From NCBI GenBank assembly GCA_964546815.1, contig CAZJLR010000005.1, positions 62,001 through 126,000 on the forward strand: a stretch of 64,000 bases of DNA. Reading direction: 5' to 3'. Each line of letters starts with the position of its first letter. Position 1 is the stretch's first letter. The translations under genes and the position numbers were made by a program. The notes under the pieces are model-generated. The model did not search any database and was not told the origin of the DNA. It saw only the letters and a program-made list of their open reading frames with translations. This document shows, piece after piece, positions 16,685 through 25,657 of the stretch. Source of the DNA: JAIEPM01 sp964546815. GTDB taxonomy: Bacteria > Cyanobacteriota > Vampirovibrionia > Obscuribacterales > Obscuribacteraceae.

Positions 16685-16930
16685 TTAGTCAGTCCCGTAT
16701 TCAAGTCCTTCCACAAACAAATAGCTCTCACCGGATTCTAATGGACCAGTAATTGTCAAAAGCCAGTCATACATCTTTGATCCTTTCGGGCATCTAAACG
16801 AAGCCGTTGTACATCGAGGCGGACCGGTTTGTGTGTGGACCTCCAAGGATTCATCTGCCAGCATGGAAATGCAATTTAGGTTCTCTAACTTAGGAAAGTG
16901 ATTCGGAGCATTGAAATCGAATTGAGACAC
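16685..16930 (-). CDS. Small protein of a local 81-aa family, copy 1
   Basis: An 81-aa protein (MSQFDFNAPNHFPKLENL start) sharing the pattern FDFN-P-FPK, GPP-CTT, CPKxSKMxxWLLxITGPL and a final LEYGTD with the 81-aa protein at 17730-17975. No signal peptide or membrane segment. The conserved Cys pair (GPPRC and RCPK) may be structural or metal-binding. It is the last gene of a minus-strand group headed by the effector-like gene at 18050. An immunity-type role is possible but unproven. Confidence 0.6.
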   Translation of the reverse strand: MSQFDFNAPNHFPKLENLNCISMLADESLEVHTQTGPPRCTTASFRCPKGSKMYDWLLTITGPLESGESYLFVEGLEYGTD

Positions 16931-16973
16931 CAGTATTTCCTCCCAACCGAACTCAGAAACTGAAATTTCCTTC

Positions 16974-17729
16974 CTACGACAGAATCTGATCTTTAAACGA
17001 AGCTATGTATTCATGCAACTTTGTTTTCTTGGGACAATGAATCTTGCTCTGCGAAAACATCGGCGGACCTTTTCTGATGTAAGCTTCAAAAGAGCCATCA
17101 GGTAATGTCATAACTCCATATACGCTCTCTTTGGGTGGAAATGTAGCAGGGTCATCGAACTGAGAAGCTTCCTCCAGAGCAAATTTCTCCAACTCTGAGA
17201 TTTCTGGCATCGTCACTGGCACAGATGGCACCCACTCTATTGACGTAATTGCCGACTGCACACTCGGTAAGTATTCCGCAAAAGTATTCTCTGGAGCTAG
17301 AAAAAGCATCTGGTCTGCAAGGTATCCATCACCAGAAGCATTAATGAAAATAAAAAGTCCTTTGACTTGCTCCTCGATGCAATTTCCTTCAACAACAAGT
17401 ACACGTCGTCCGTTTAAATCTACAGTTTCCATCCGATGAGGCTGAAACCTATCCCTGGCCCCAACCACGCCAGCTATTTGCGATACAGATTCAAACTCCT
17501 CAGAGCTAAGTTTATGCGGCGGTGAAAGAAGCAACTTCAAGAAATTACAAGCTGTCCAGCCACTAACAGCTTCACTGCTTGAGATATAAGTAAATTCAGT
17601 GTCAGGGTCAGATTCTTTAGTTTCGAAAGAACTCACAGTGAGATTTCCGCCCTGCGACTTATCATCCACTAGCTTCCAAATATCAGATACTAACATTTTT
17701 GCAATTTGACCAAATCGAACTTCAGCCAT
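16974..17729 (-). CDS. 251-aa protein carrying the 81-aa module at its C-terminus
   Basis: The N-terminal ~165 residues (MAEVRFGQIAKMLVSDIW start, then VDLNGRRVLVVEGNCIEE and GLFIFINASGDGYLADQMLFLA) are unlike anything recognised but look like a compact alpha/beta domain. The last ~80 residues repeat the module of the neighbouring 81-aa proteins: FDDPATFPPK, DGSFEAYIRKGPP, HCPKKTKLHEYIASFKD. The ATG follows directly on the TAG of the upstream 81-aa gene, so the two are co-translated. It is probably a fusion or an ancestral long form of the family. Confidence 0.6.
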   Translation of the reverse strand: MAEVRFGQIAKMLVSDIWKLVDDKSQGGNLTVSSFETKESDPDTEFTYISSSEAVSGWTACNFLKLLLSPPHKLSSEEFESVSQIAGVVGARDRFQPHRMETVDLNGRRVLVVEGNCIEEQVKGLFIFINASGDGYLADQMLFLAPENTFAEYLPSVQSAITSIEWVPSVPVTMPEISELEKFALEEASQFDDPATFPPKESVYGVMTLPDGSFEAYIRKGPPMFSQSKIHCPKKTKLHEYIASFKDQILS

Positions 17730-17975
17730 CTAGTCCGTACCAAATTCAAGTGATTCCAAAAACAAATGACTTCCACCGGGTGCTAATGGACCAGTTATAG
17801 ACAAAAGCCATTCAAACATTTTAGAGTCTTTAGGGCAAATAAAAACAACGGTAGTGCACTGAGGAGGACCGGTATGCGTCGATACACGCAATGAACCATC
17901 CTTTAGCATGTTAATGCCACTCAGATTTTGCTCCTTCGGGAAACATTGTGGATCATTGAAATCAAACTCAGACAT
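17730..17975 (-). CDS. Small protein of a local 81-aa family, copy 2
   Basis: An 81-aa protein (MSEFDFNDPQCFPKEQNL start) close to copy 1 at 16685: DGSLRVSTHTGPPQCTT, CPKDSKMFEWLLSITGPL, FLESLEFGTD. A GAGGGAG ribosome site lies about 8 nt before its ATG. That site overlaps the end of the frame that probably completes the upstream effector-like gene. Function unknown. Confidence 0.6.
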   Translation of the reverse strand: MSEFDFNDPQCFPKEQNLSGINMLKDGSLRVSTHTGPPQCTTVVFICPKDSKMFEWLLSITGPLAPGGSHLFLESLEFGTD

Positions 17976-18049
17976 CTAATTACTCCCTCGGTTCTGAACG
18001 ATACCAATAGTGATGATTGCCAGAGATATTCTTTCGTGCCCTTGCTTCT

Positions 18050-19444
18050 TCATCGATAATGAAATTTTTCAGTCCCTTGCGTCCAGCTAACGGTCTGGTT
18101 CTTTCCTTTAATTATATGCTCTTTTATCGACTTCGCATTGGCTTCAAGATCGGCAATAGATTTACACTCATACGACCAGTTCGCTCCCTCCCTGAAATTC
18201 CAGGCATTAAACCTCTGCCAAGAATTCCCGTCAAAAATTTGCGTATAGATTCTGCCTGACTTGCCGTCTTGAGTGCGGATGCCATCTCTTATGATGACTC
18301 GTATGTAAACATCGCCCTTTTCTGGCGCAGCAGGCTTCAAGTTTGCTCTGTCAATTGTGACTTTTCCCGAAATCTGTAATTCTGTATTTTCCAGTGTAAA
18401 GTGCTTGAAGACGGGCTCATTCGTTCGCTCCTTCAATACAAGATCACTATTCTCCAACTTCTGAAGGCGCTCTGCAAGAGCCTTTAACGATGAGTCTACG
18501 TCACCCACAAATTTAGTATCATCGACCTTCAGTATTTTTGGCAAATCTAACGGATACCATCTTCCATTGGTGAAAATTTTTGCGCACGCATAGTTATACT
18601 TTTCGTGTGGATACAGAATCACATTACCTTCACCAACGGCAGGGATTACGTCTGGGGTTGGTTTACTTCCAATTTTGACAGGGCCGCGAACCGAAGTTTT
18701 CAAACAGCCGTCGAAACCTTGTCCCTTCATGAGGAGAGAATATTCGTTGTCTTCAATTCTGATTTTATTTGGATTAAAAACATCTGCATGCATTTGTTTC
18801 GGAGATTCTGACGCAAAAGCAAACCGCATATTGTTCTGTGGTTTGACCAGCTCACCAAAATTGTAAGCAATTTTGCCCATGGCTGCAGGACCGTACTTTG
18901 CTCCAGCCAGTCCACCCAATCCCATCAACGTGTAGTCCACAGCCGCAACACCAAATTTATCGGCAAGCTGCTTTTTGTTGATTTCAAAATTCGACAGACT
19001 GTTCCATGTCGCCATAATCGGCTCACCAAGCCGCTGCCCCAAATCACAGGAAACTGTCACTCCAGCTATTGCAGGCAGTGCATCGAGCCCCCCCTTAATG
19101 AACGGTTCTACGGCTTTTCCTGCTAGTCCTGGATTCTTAGCCAACAAAGCGAGTCCCACGCCCATTGCGGCGGACATGCCGACAGCGAACGCACTTTGTT
19201 GCGGATGCTTGAACGCATCATCCACCGCATTAATAATGCCAGTCGGCATTCTCTCGGCCATGCCGGCAAGTAATCCACACTCACGAAGAAATTTATCTCC
19301 GATAGTGTCTTCCTTAATTGGTTCGTGAATCTGATGCTTGTCCAAAATCGCAATCCCCGTCTTGTCGCGCTGATTTTCAAAGCATAAGTAATTAAGAGAA
19401 AAAACTATACTCGTAAAATCGCCGAAAGCTTGCGGGAAATCCAA
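18050..19444 (-). CDS. Effector-like protein with glycine-zipper membrane region; 3' end probably frameshifted
   Basis: A 464-aa frame with a TTG start at 19444; the true start is uncertain because no ribosome site is clear. Residues ~65-200 are hydrophobic and Gly/Ala-rich (AVGMSAAMGVGLALLAK, TLMGLGGLAGAKYGPAAMG), like the translocation or pore regions of contact-dependent effectors. The C-terminal ~260 residues are polar and unrecognised. The annotated stop is at 18050. The next frame, from about 18110 down to TAA at 17980, encodes a natural-looking continuation (KNFIIDEEARARK, then HHYWYRSEPRE) ending 4 nt before the next gene. A one-base indel near the A/G run at 18100-18115 would join them. 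The small genes downstream could be immunity proteins. Confidence 0.55.
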   Translation of the reverse strand: MDFPQAFGDFTSIVFSLNYLCFENQRDKTGIAILDKHQIHEPIKEDTIGDKFLRECGLLAGMAERMPTGIINAVDDAFKHPQQSAFAVGMSAAMGVGLALLAKNPGLAGKAVEPFIKGGLDALPAIAGVTVSCDLGQRLGEPIMATWNSLSNFEINKKQLADKFGVAAVDYTLMGLGGLAGAKYGPAAMGKIAYNFGELVKPQNNMRFAFASESPKQMHADVFNPNKIRIEDNEYSLLMKGQGFDGCLKTSVRGPVKIGSKPTPDVIPAVGEGNVILYPHEKYNYACAKIFTNGRWYPLDLPKILKVDDTKFVGDVDSSLKALAERLQKLENSDLVLKERTNEPVFKHFTLENTELQISGKVTIDRANLKPAAPEKGDVYIRVIIRDGIRTQDGKSGRIYTQIFDGNSWQRFNAWNFREGANWSYECKSIADLEANAKSIKEHIIKGKNQTVSWTQGTEKFHYR

Positions 19445-19481
19445 GGAGAAAGCACATTGCTAAGCTCGCGCTAGACTGCAT

Positions 19482-20000
19482 TTAATCTGCCTCTGTAAGA
19501 TTCACTTGCAGCAGCCGGAGAAACAAGCGAGCAATATTCATCGAGTCGTCCGCACCGCTGTGCGGTGTCCCTTCAAACTGCATTCCAAACTCCGCCAACA
19601 TTGCTTCAAGCCCCAGATTGATGTCTTTGCCTGTCGCCAACGAGAACAGGATTGAAACATTGATACGATGCGGACTCAGTTCGGTAGAGAGCATCTTTTC
19701 CAGAACTGATATCTCGTCGCTTGAGTCAGCAATCAACAATCTATTTGTGCAACCATATCCAAACAAGAGCCTGTTAACTTCTGCCAGTGCCATTCCTTGC
19801 CGCCTGAGCTTTGTCGTTGTCCAACCAGTTAAGTCAGAAATTACAGGAGAGAGCTCAAAGTCAATCTTAATCGGCAAGCGATGGGTCTTCAGAATTTGTC
19901 TTTCACCCAAGTTAACGATAGTCAAGCCAATTTCGATCAGCCTTCCATGGTCGTGCTCAACATCAATAACATTTGCGAGATTGGAGAGCTTCATGTACAT
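19482..20000 (-). CDS. DEDDh-family 3'-5' exonuclease
   Basis: A 172-aa single-domain protein. Exo I is VIDVEHD (Asp-x-Glu) followed by LIEIGLTIV. Exo II is LLIADSSDEISVLEKML, with an Asp in the right place. Exo III is TPHSGADDSMNIARLFL, giving the His and final Asp of the DEDDh type (DnaQ, RNase T, KapD-like). It should trim single-stranded DNA or RNA 3' ends with two metal ions. Two ATGs are possible, 20000 and 19994; the AGGGAA ribosome site favours the second. It is not obviously part of an operon. It could be a housekeeping RNase T-like enzyme or a defence nuclease. Confidence 0.82.
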   Translation of the reverse strand: MYMKLSNLANVIDVEHDHGRLIEIGLTIVNLGERQILKTHRLPIKIDFELSPVISDLTGWTTTKLRRQGMALAEVNRLLFGYGCTNRLLIADSSDEISVLEKMLSTELSPHRINVSILFSLATGKDINLGLEAMLAEFGMQFEGTPHSGADDSMNIARLFLRLLQVNLTEAD

Positions 20001-20169
20001 TTTCCCTGCAATAAATACAAAACACCATCCTGATGTCTATCAAGAATACAAGAAATTGAGCCTTGTATGGTTAGCAGACCGCATAACTAAAAAGACACTC
20101 CAAATAAATGAATATTTCTGACAGAAAACCGAAACTGTAAATTCTGAATCTGGAACGCCAAAGCTTTAG

Positions 20170-20328
20170 AAAGAAGAACGCCTACATCTCACCCCAAAGA
20201 AGGGCACAATTGTGCAGGCTGCGGACCTTAGAGGAATTACTCTAACAGAATTTATATGGGAGGCGGCATACGAGGCAGCTACCGACATTATTGCTGATCG
20301 AAAACATCCATATATTTTCTACAGATAG
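20170..20328 (+). pseudogene. Remnant of a DUF1778 (TacA-type) antitoxin
   Basis: The frame opened by a TAG at 20167-20169 encodes KEERLHLTPKKGTIVQAADL followed by RGITLTEFIWEAAYEAATDI and ends at TAG 20328. This matches the ribbon-helix-helix pattern of DUF1778 antitoxins (RLxLRLSPxxKxLIxxAAxLxGxSxTDFI, then AAxxAAxxII). There is no start codon, and the N-terminal strand is missing upstream of the TAG. No GNAT toxin partner follows. It is a decayed fragment of a toxin-antitoxin locus. Confidence 0.5.
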
Positions 20329-20612
20329 TTGAGCTACAATACAAAACGCACTAAGCGCGCCCGCAAAAAAAATTACAGCATTGACGAAAATGTTGAAAAA
20401 TATGGGCACTTAATGAGTTCCAAAAACGACTCAGAAAGTGAAACCGATCCTGGCGTTTCTAAGAAAACCAAAGCGAAAATTCGAAGCAACAAAAGAGAAA
20501 GCTGCGCAAGAATGCCTAAGCTACAGTGACCAAGTTGCGCCTCGGGATTTTCGGATACATTTGAAACTGCTTGCCAAATCGGAACTTCTAAAACCGATAG
20601 AATAATCCGCCG
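20329..20612. other. Decayed, gene-poor stretch
   Basis: Directly after the antitoxin remnant, a 66-codon Lys/Ser-rich frame opens with TTG at 20329 without a ribosome site. An overlapping second frame ends in SYSDQVAPRDFRIHLKLLAK at TAA near 20605 without a start codon. Neither is convincing alone; together they suggest the broken remains of an older gene. Confidence 0.3.
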
Positions 20613-21176
20613 TCATCGGATCTTCCATTTGCCCAACACGTCGGACGCTACGTTAAGGGCAGGATAACTTACTCTGGTCGTCCCGCGAGCCACAGCGTAG
20701 GTCAAAGCAAAGTGCCCCAAAGGACGAAGCTCTCTGGCACAGTTTTGCAGCGACCCCTCACCGTTCCAAGCATTGCCGATCGCATTTGTCACCTCTTTTG
20801 CATGTCCGGCTAATTCTAAAGCTGCCGAGCCAATTGCGAAAACAGGCAAGGTGAACACGGTCACCGCAGCGATCTCAGGAGCCAAAACCGAAGCTGCTGT
20901 TATGCCAAGACCCAGTTCTATCGCCGGAAGCAACTTATTCGGACTGTTCACAATTGATTGAATATCTTCCGCTGCTCCATCATAAAAACCCTTTCCCACA
21001 GCCATCGCTACGCGATTCGCCTTTGGCGTCATGTCATCAGGGCTTTCTTGCGGAGACTTCATTGGAAAAACTTCTTTCTGCAAATGGTCGAGTGCACTGG
21101 CGGATCCAAATGCTGTCCATCTGCTGGCAATGTCGTCAGCGGATGAAGAATTTGACTTATCTACAATGTCGCTCAT
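20613..21176 (-). CDS. Glycine-zipper hydrophobic protein, effector-like
   Basis: A 187-aa protein. The first ~60 residues are polar. The middle is Ala/Gly/Val-rich (LLPAIELGLGITAASVLAPE, VFTLPVFAIGSAALELAG) and could insert into or cross a membrane. The tail (NAIGNAWNGEGSLQNCAREL, FALTYAVARGTTRVSYPAL) parallels a stretch of the protein at 18050-19444 in spacing of Trp, Leu-Gly and Ala-x-x-Tyr, so the two may share an N-terminal delivery architecture. The ATG has a good GGAGAG ribosome site. No catalytic domain is visible; it could be a truncated effector without its toxin end. Confidence 0.55.
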   Translation of the reverse strand: MSDIVDKSNSSSADDIASRWTAFGSASALDHLQKEVFPMKSPQESPDDMTPKANRVAMAVGKGFYDGAAEDIQSIVNSPNKLLPAIELGLGITAASVLAPEIAAVTVFTLPVFAIGSAALELAGHAKEVTNAIGNAWNGEGSLQNCARELRPLGHFALTYAVARGTTRVSYPALNVASDVLGKWKIR

Positions 21177-21646
21177 TATCGCTCTCCGGAAACTAATGAC
21201 CTAAGCCTAGTGTCGAATCTGCGTTCTGTCACCAGCGCTTCCACCACAATTTGAACTCTAGCTAAGCTCGCGCGATAATAAGCGACCATTAGGTTCTCAG
21301 AAAATTTCCGGAGCAAACGCCAATCTCACGTTACGGTCCCATAAGTGGCAGCAATCACTGTTACACGGAATCCCGTTCTCGCAGCTAGTAAACGACCCTC
21401 TTCCGTTTTTTCAGTACATTCAGCCGAGTCTTGAAATTATTCATATCAAGCACGCCCTACCCGTATAATTTCTTTCTGCCTCTGTGACGTTCTTGGTGCA
21501 CAAATTGCAAGAATGCAAGGTAATCACAGCTACAACCAATTAGCCTGAATTGATTGAGGAAGCAATGCGGGCCGGTGTAGAATTGAAAAATAATAGTTCC
21601 TGCAGCCCCAGTCGATGACTTTGCCTGCAGATTGGCGAGTTTAATT
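21177..21646. other. Intergenic region upstream of the SNF2 gene
   Basis: About 470 bp with no supported gene. It separates the divergent glycine-zipper gene from the SNF2 ATPase. A TATAAT at 21464-21469 is the only clear promoter-like box; no -35 is at normal distance (TTGAAA at 21431 is 27 nt away). Confidence 0.4.
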
Positions 21647-24600
21647 ATGACTTTGTTCAAGAAGAAAAAGGCAAACAAAAACTCGCCCAAGGGGAATGAG
21701 TCCTTATCTCCGTCTGCCGAAAAAATGTTCGATTTAGTTTCCAAAGCAAAAGCACAGAAGGGCGAAAAAACTAAACCATCGCGAATTGTGGTTCCGAATC
21801 GGCTCACAAAAGATAAGCTACCCGACGAAATGACTTTCTACAAGATGACAAAGACATTGCCAGACGGAACTGTGCAGCATTTTTCAATGGAACCGGTCGA
21901 GAGTACTTTGGATTTGAAAACGGACAAAGACTTAATCAATAGCTACAAAAGCTTTTTCGACAGAGCGGATGAAATAGTCGAAGAATTGACAAAACCAAGC
22001 AACGCTAATCTAGCGTACGTTTTGTGTATTGATGACGCCTCAGGTATGCCCTATGTTCAAATCAAAGCGCAGCAAACAAGAAAGGACGGCACACTAGCAG
22101 AGGTGTTGCTGAAACCTAATTCCAAACTCTTTAGCACGGCGAGTGCATTGGAAAAGAGGATCCATTACTTCTGGAAAACTTTGCTAAGCATGAGCAGTGA
22201 CAAAGAACTTTCGTTAAATGAGTACACTGCCTTCTATAGAATTTGGAACCCTTTACTCCAATTAACTTTGGAAACCAAGAAAGCTCACCTGGAGCATTAT
22301 CATTCTCTGCAATTGCGCACGGATATCGAGCGTTCAGCAAAGCTCACCTGGGTGATTAGCCATTCGCAGGTGCGACTTAACTTAGTTATTGAAGGAGAAA
22401 AAGGTACAGGAATTCAATTGCTGAACTCAGATGTGCCAATGTACCTTAACCCAAATACCGGGAGCCTCGGTTTTTACGGCAGCCCCTTCCCCGTTGGGCC
22501 GGGACTGACAAAAATGTTTCAGAATTTGCCCGGAATACCACTAGCGACCTTTACTGAAATCATGCCTCTTCTAGAAGATGCAGCAAAGTCATCTGAACTA
22601 GTTCTGCCCTCCACCGAAGACGTGCTCAGCACTCTCCATTCAATGGGAGTTAGCTGCTTAGCTGGAGATATCGAAGAGGAAATGCAGTCAAAACATCCAC
22701 AGGAAGACAATGGAAATATTTTGATTGCATTTCGTGCTTTTTTCCAAAAAGTCGAGCAAACTAATATGCAATGGAAGAAGCCACACACTCCCGATTTATA
22801 TTATCAATTGCAAGCACTTCCAAACCAATTGCCAACACTTCACATCAAAAATGTATCTGAACCTAAGCAAGAATCAGAGCGCGTTTTTCGTCAACTAGCT
22901 GAAGGATCTATCGCAGAACAAGAATTTCTCTTGCTCTGGCAAAAACGACCGCAATTTTCGCCAGCAAACATGTCGCAAGCAGATTATTTGACTTATACTC
23001 AATATCTGCAAGTTTTGATAAATTCATGCGAAGAGACCAATCGTTTCTGCATTGAGCCCAGCCTTCCCTTACGTCTTGGAGCGATACGCACGGCCAAGTT
23101 TAGCTGGGTAGAAACTTCCAATTCGACAAAACCGTCATTGTCGATGCCAACGAAGAGCGATAAATCTGCGAAATTTTTAGACTCAGAAATACCAATGTAC
23201 CTTGAGCCTGAAAAAGCAGAAATATCGCTTGTTAACATACCGTTATTGTTGGGTCCAGGATTAATGGGTCTATTCAAAAAGATCCCAGCAATAGATCAAA
23301 AGCGAAAATACAAAATTCCAGATTTATTGCAAGAAGTTGGCATGCTTGGAAAATTTCCGCTGCCTTCAGGTCTTGAACACGTTAGTTGCATGCCAGCCGG
23401 AACTATAGCTGAACTGAATGTACTAAATTCAAACAGCGGTCCACAGAAAGCACTTCAAGTCAAATTTGCTAAACCGCTCCAAAGAGCCTATTTAGAAAAG
23501 AGTTCGAAAGCACTTGTCTATTTCACAGTAACAGAAGAAGTCACGAAGCCTTGTCTTCAAGAATTTGAACATTTAGGTTTTCAGGTTGACGGAGACCCGG
23601 TCGAAACTCGCACACGAATCAATTACCAGATGCGCCCAAGCTCTGAGGAATCTTGGAGCAACTTATCAGAAGACACCTTAAATAGGCTAGAGCAAAAATA
23701 TCCTAATTTGATTAGCGCCGAAACCAGACAAAAATTACGCCCGTTCAAAATCGAAGATGAGCACTTCTATTTTGATGTTAATGAGTCAAATGGTTGGTTT
23801 GCGATGGCTGTAAAAGTAAAGTTAGGCGATGAATATCTGCCACTTCTACCAATAATGCGCAGGGCTATAAGTCGCATACCCGACTTTTCAGATTCTTCGC
23901 TGGAAATTCTAAACGCTAAGGGATTATTCTCAGCTGTTTTAGACGACGGACGATTAATACAAATGCCTTTTGGGAGAATTAAAACGATTCTTCTGGCGCT
24001 TAAAGAAGTTCTTTCACTTACAGAGCAGAACAACGAGGGTGATGCGCTACTAAGTAGTTGTGATTTAATCCAGTTGCTTGAACTTCAAAAAGATAAGCGT
24101 AACGAATTTTGCATAGCAGAATCAGCCCAAAAGATATTCACCATTTTTCAAGGACTAAAACGTCCACCTCGCGTGCCACCGCCCGTGGAGCTTACGACAC
24201 CGTTAAAAGCTCACCAAATGGATCCATTTTGCTGGATGCAGTGTATCTCCACAAACGAGGTTGGAGGCATATTAGCCGACGACATGGGATTGGGAAAGAC
24301 CGCAGTCACTATCGCTAATATACTCGCAAACAAACTGCAAAAGCCTACCGATGGACCTGTACTTATTGTGTGTCCCAGCTCAATTGTTGAGTCCGCTTGG
24401 GGCAAGAATTTGCAACAATTTGCTCCCTCGCCGTTGTTAAAGGCGCACTATCATTTATCTAGCGACCGACATATGCATGTTCACAAAATGCTTGAGGCAG
24501 ATGTGGTTATTACCACATATAAACTAATGGTTCTCGATCTTGAAATTCTGAAAAGCATCAATTGGCGTGCAATTTATCTGGACGAAGCTCACCAAATCAA

Positions 24601-25618
24601 AAACAGCGATACAGAAACCGCTAAAGCAGCCAAAAGCTTGTCATCCAAATACAGATTTGCAATTACGGGTACACCGATTGAAAATAGCATGATGGATTTG
24701 TGGTCTATCATTGATTTCTTGCTACCCGGTTTCTTCGGCAACGCAAGTAGCTTTAGGCGAGCGATAAAAAGATTGGTAGCCGGTGATGATCCCGAGCGAT
24801 TGGCTAGATTGAGAACCGTAATGAAGCCGTTTTACATTAGGCGGCTTACTCAAACAACACTGAATAACCTTCCTGAAAAAACAGAAATCATAGAATATGT
24901 TGACCTTGAAGATGACCAGACAGATCTTTATGAAGTAGTTCGGCTGTCACTGCACAAGGAGCTATTGCAGGACATAGCAAACAAAGGGTTCAACCGCATA
25001 AGGGGCAGCATTTTTATGCTTCTTATTAGGTTGAGGCAAGTATGTATTCACCCTCCATTAAGCAAGTTGGAAGCAGCAGCAAATGTGCATGGGTCTGCAA
25101 AGCTGAGAAGGCTGCTGGAGATAGTACCCGCATTGGTGGAGGAAGGAAGAAGAATTTTGATCTTCAGCCAATTCGTGCAAATGCTAAATGTAATCGGAGA
25201 AAAACTGGATGATGTTGGTATAGGGTACTTAACCTTTACAGGAGAAATTCAAACTCAGAAGCGAAGTGAGCGGGTCGATCGTTTTCAAAGAGGTGACGTC
25301 CCCATCATGCTTTGTGGATTGCAAGCCTGCGGTCAAGGATTAACTCTCACAAAAGCCGATACAGTAATTCTGTACGAACCATTTTGGAACCCCGCAAAAG
25401 AAGACCAGGCAATCGGGCGAGCGCATCGTATCGGGCAGGAAAACAATGTGACGGTGATTCGATTGATCGCCAGAGGAACCATAGAAGAGAAGATCAGAAT
25501 TTTGCAGGAGAACAAGAAACTACTCGCCGATTCCGTTTTTGGTGACGAAAACGACGAGGACGACAACAAAATCAGCTCAAGCCTTACTGAAGAAGATGTT
25601 AGATTTCTACTTTCCTGA
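21647..25618 (+). CDS. SNF2-family DNA-translocating ATPase
   Basis: A protein of about 1,323 aa. The C-terminal ~470 residues are a full SNF2 helicase core: motif I ADDMGLGKTAVTIANIL, motif II LDEAHQIKN (DEAH), motif III ITGTPIENSMMDLWSIIDFL, motif V GLQACGQGLTLTKAD and motif VI QAIGRAHRIGQ. The ~850-residue N-terminal part is unrecognised but repeats itself: each copy has an LR-TAK(L/F)(T/S)WV stretch, DSxxPMYLxP and a Leu-Gly-Pro-Gly-Leu segment, about 270 residues apart, so it contains an internal duplication. ATG 21647 is preferred to the TTG at 21632. SNF2 proteins move along double-stranded DNA and are common in defence islands. It converges with jetD, leaving 39 bp between. Its effector or partner is not evident. 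Confidence 0.88.
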   Translation: MTLFKKKKANKNSPKGNESLSPSAEKMFDLVSKAKAQKGEKTKPSRIVVPNRLTKDKLPDEMTFYKMTKTLPDGTVQHFSMEPVESTLDLKTDKDLINSYKSFFDRADEIVEELTKPSNANLAYVLCIDDASGMPYVQIKAQQTRKDGTLAEVLLKPNSKLFSTASALEKRIHYFWKTLLSMSSDKELSLNEYTAFYRIWNPLLQLTLETKKAHLEHYHSLQLRTDIERSAKLTWVISHSQVRLNLVIEGEKGTGIQLLNSDVPMYLNPNTGSLGFYGSPFPVGPGLTKMFQNLPGIPLATFTEIMPLLEDAAKSSELVLPSTEDVLSTLHSMGVSCLAGDIEEEMQSKHPQEDNGNILIAFRAFFQKVEQTNMQWKKPHTPDLYYQLQALPNQLPTLHIKNVSEPKQESERVFRQLAEGSIAEQEFLLLWQKRPQFSPANMSQADYLTYTQYLQVLINSCEETNRFCIEPSLPLRLGAIRTAKFSWVETSNSTKPSLSMPTKSDKSAKFLDSEIPMYLEPEKAEISLVNIPLLLGPGLMGLFKKIPAIDQKRKYKIPDLLQEVGMLGKFPLPSGLEHVSCMPAGTIAELNVLNSNSGPQKALQVKFAKPLQRAYLEKSSKALVYFTVTEEVTKPCLQEFEHLGFQVDGDPVETRTRINYQMRPSSEESWSNLSEDTLNRLEQKYPNLISAETRQKLRPFKIEDEHFYFDVNESNGWFAMAVKVKLGDEYLPLLPIMRRAISRIPDFSDSSLEILNAKGLFSAVLDDGRLIQMPFGRIKTILLALKEVLSLTEQNNEGDALLSSCDLIQLLELQKDKRNEFCIAESAQKIFTIFQGLKRPPRVPPPVELTTPLKAHQMDPFCWMQCISTNEVGGILADDMGLGKTAVTIANILANKLQKPTDGPVLIVCPSSIVESAWGKNLQQFAPSPLLKAHYHLSSDRHMHVHKMLEADVVITTYKLMVLDLEILKSINWRAIYLDEAHQIKNSDTETAKAAKSLSSKYRFAITGTPIENSMMDLWSIIDFLLPGFFGNASSFRRAIKRLVAGDDPERLARLRTVMKPFYIRRLTQTTLNNLPEKTEIIEYVDLEDDQTDLYEVVRLSLHKELLQDIANKGFNRIRGSIFMLLIRLRQVCIHPPLSKLEAAANVHGSAKLRRLLEIVPALVEEGRRILIFSQFVQMLNVIGEKLDDVGIGYLTFTGEIQTQKRSERVDRFQRGDVPIMLCGLQACGQGLTLTKADTVILYEPFWNPAKEDQAIGRAHRIGQENNVTVIRLIARGTIEEKIRILQENKKLLADSVFGDENDEDDNKISSSLTEEDVRFLLS

Positions 25619-25657
25619 GCCGAATAAATTCTTGTTTTTGAAAAACGGGTTCAATAC

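Noticed and set aside
25619..25657. Bidirectional terminator between the SNF2 gene and jetD
   Set aside because: The only palindrome, GTTTTT-G-AAAAAC (25634-25646), has a one-base loop and could not form a stable RNA hairpin.
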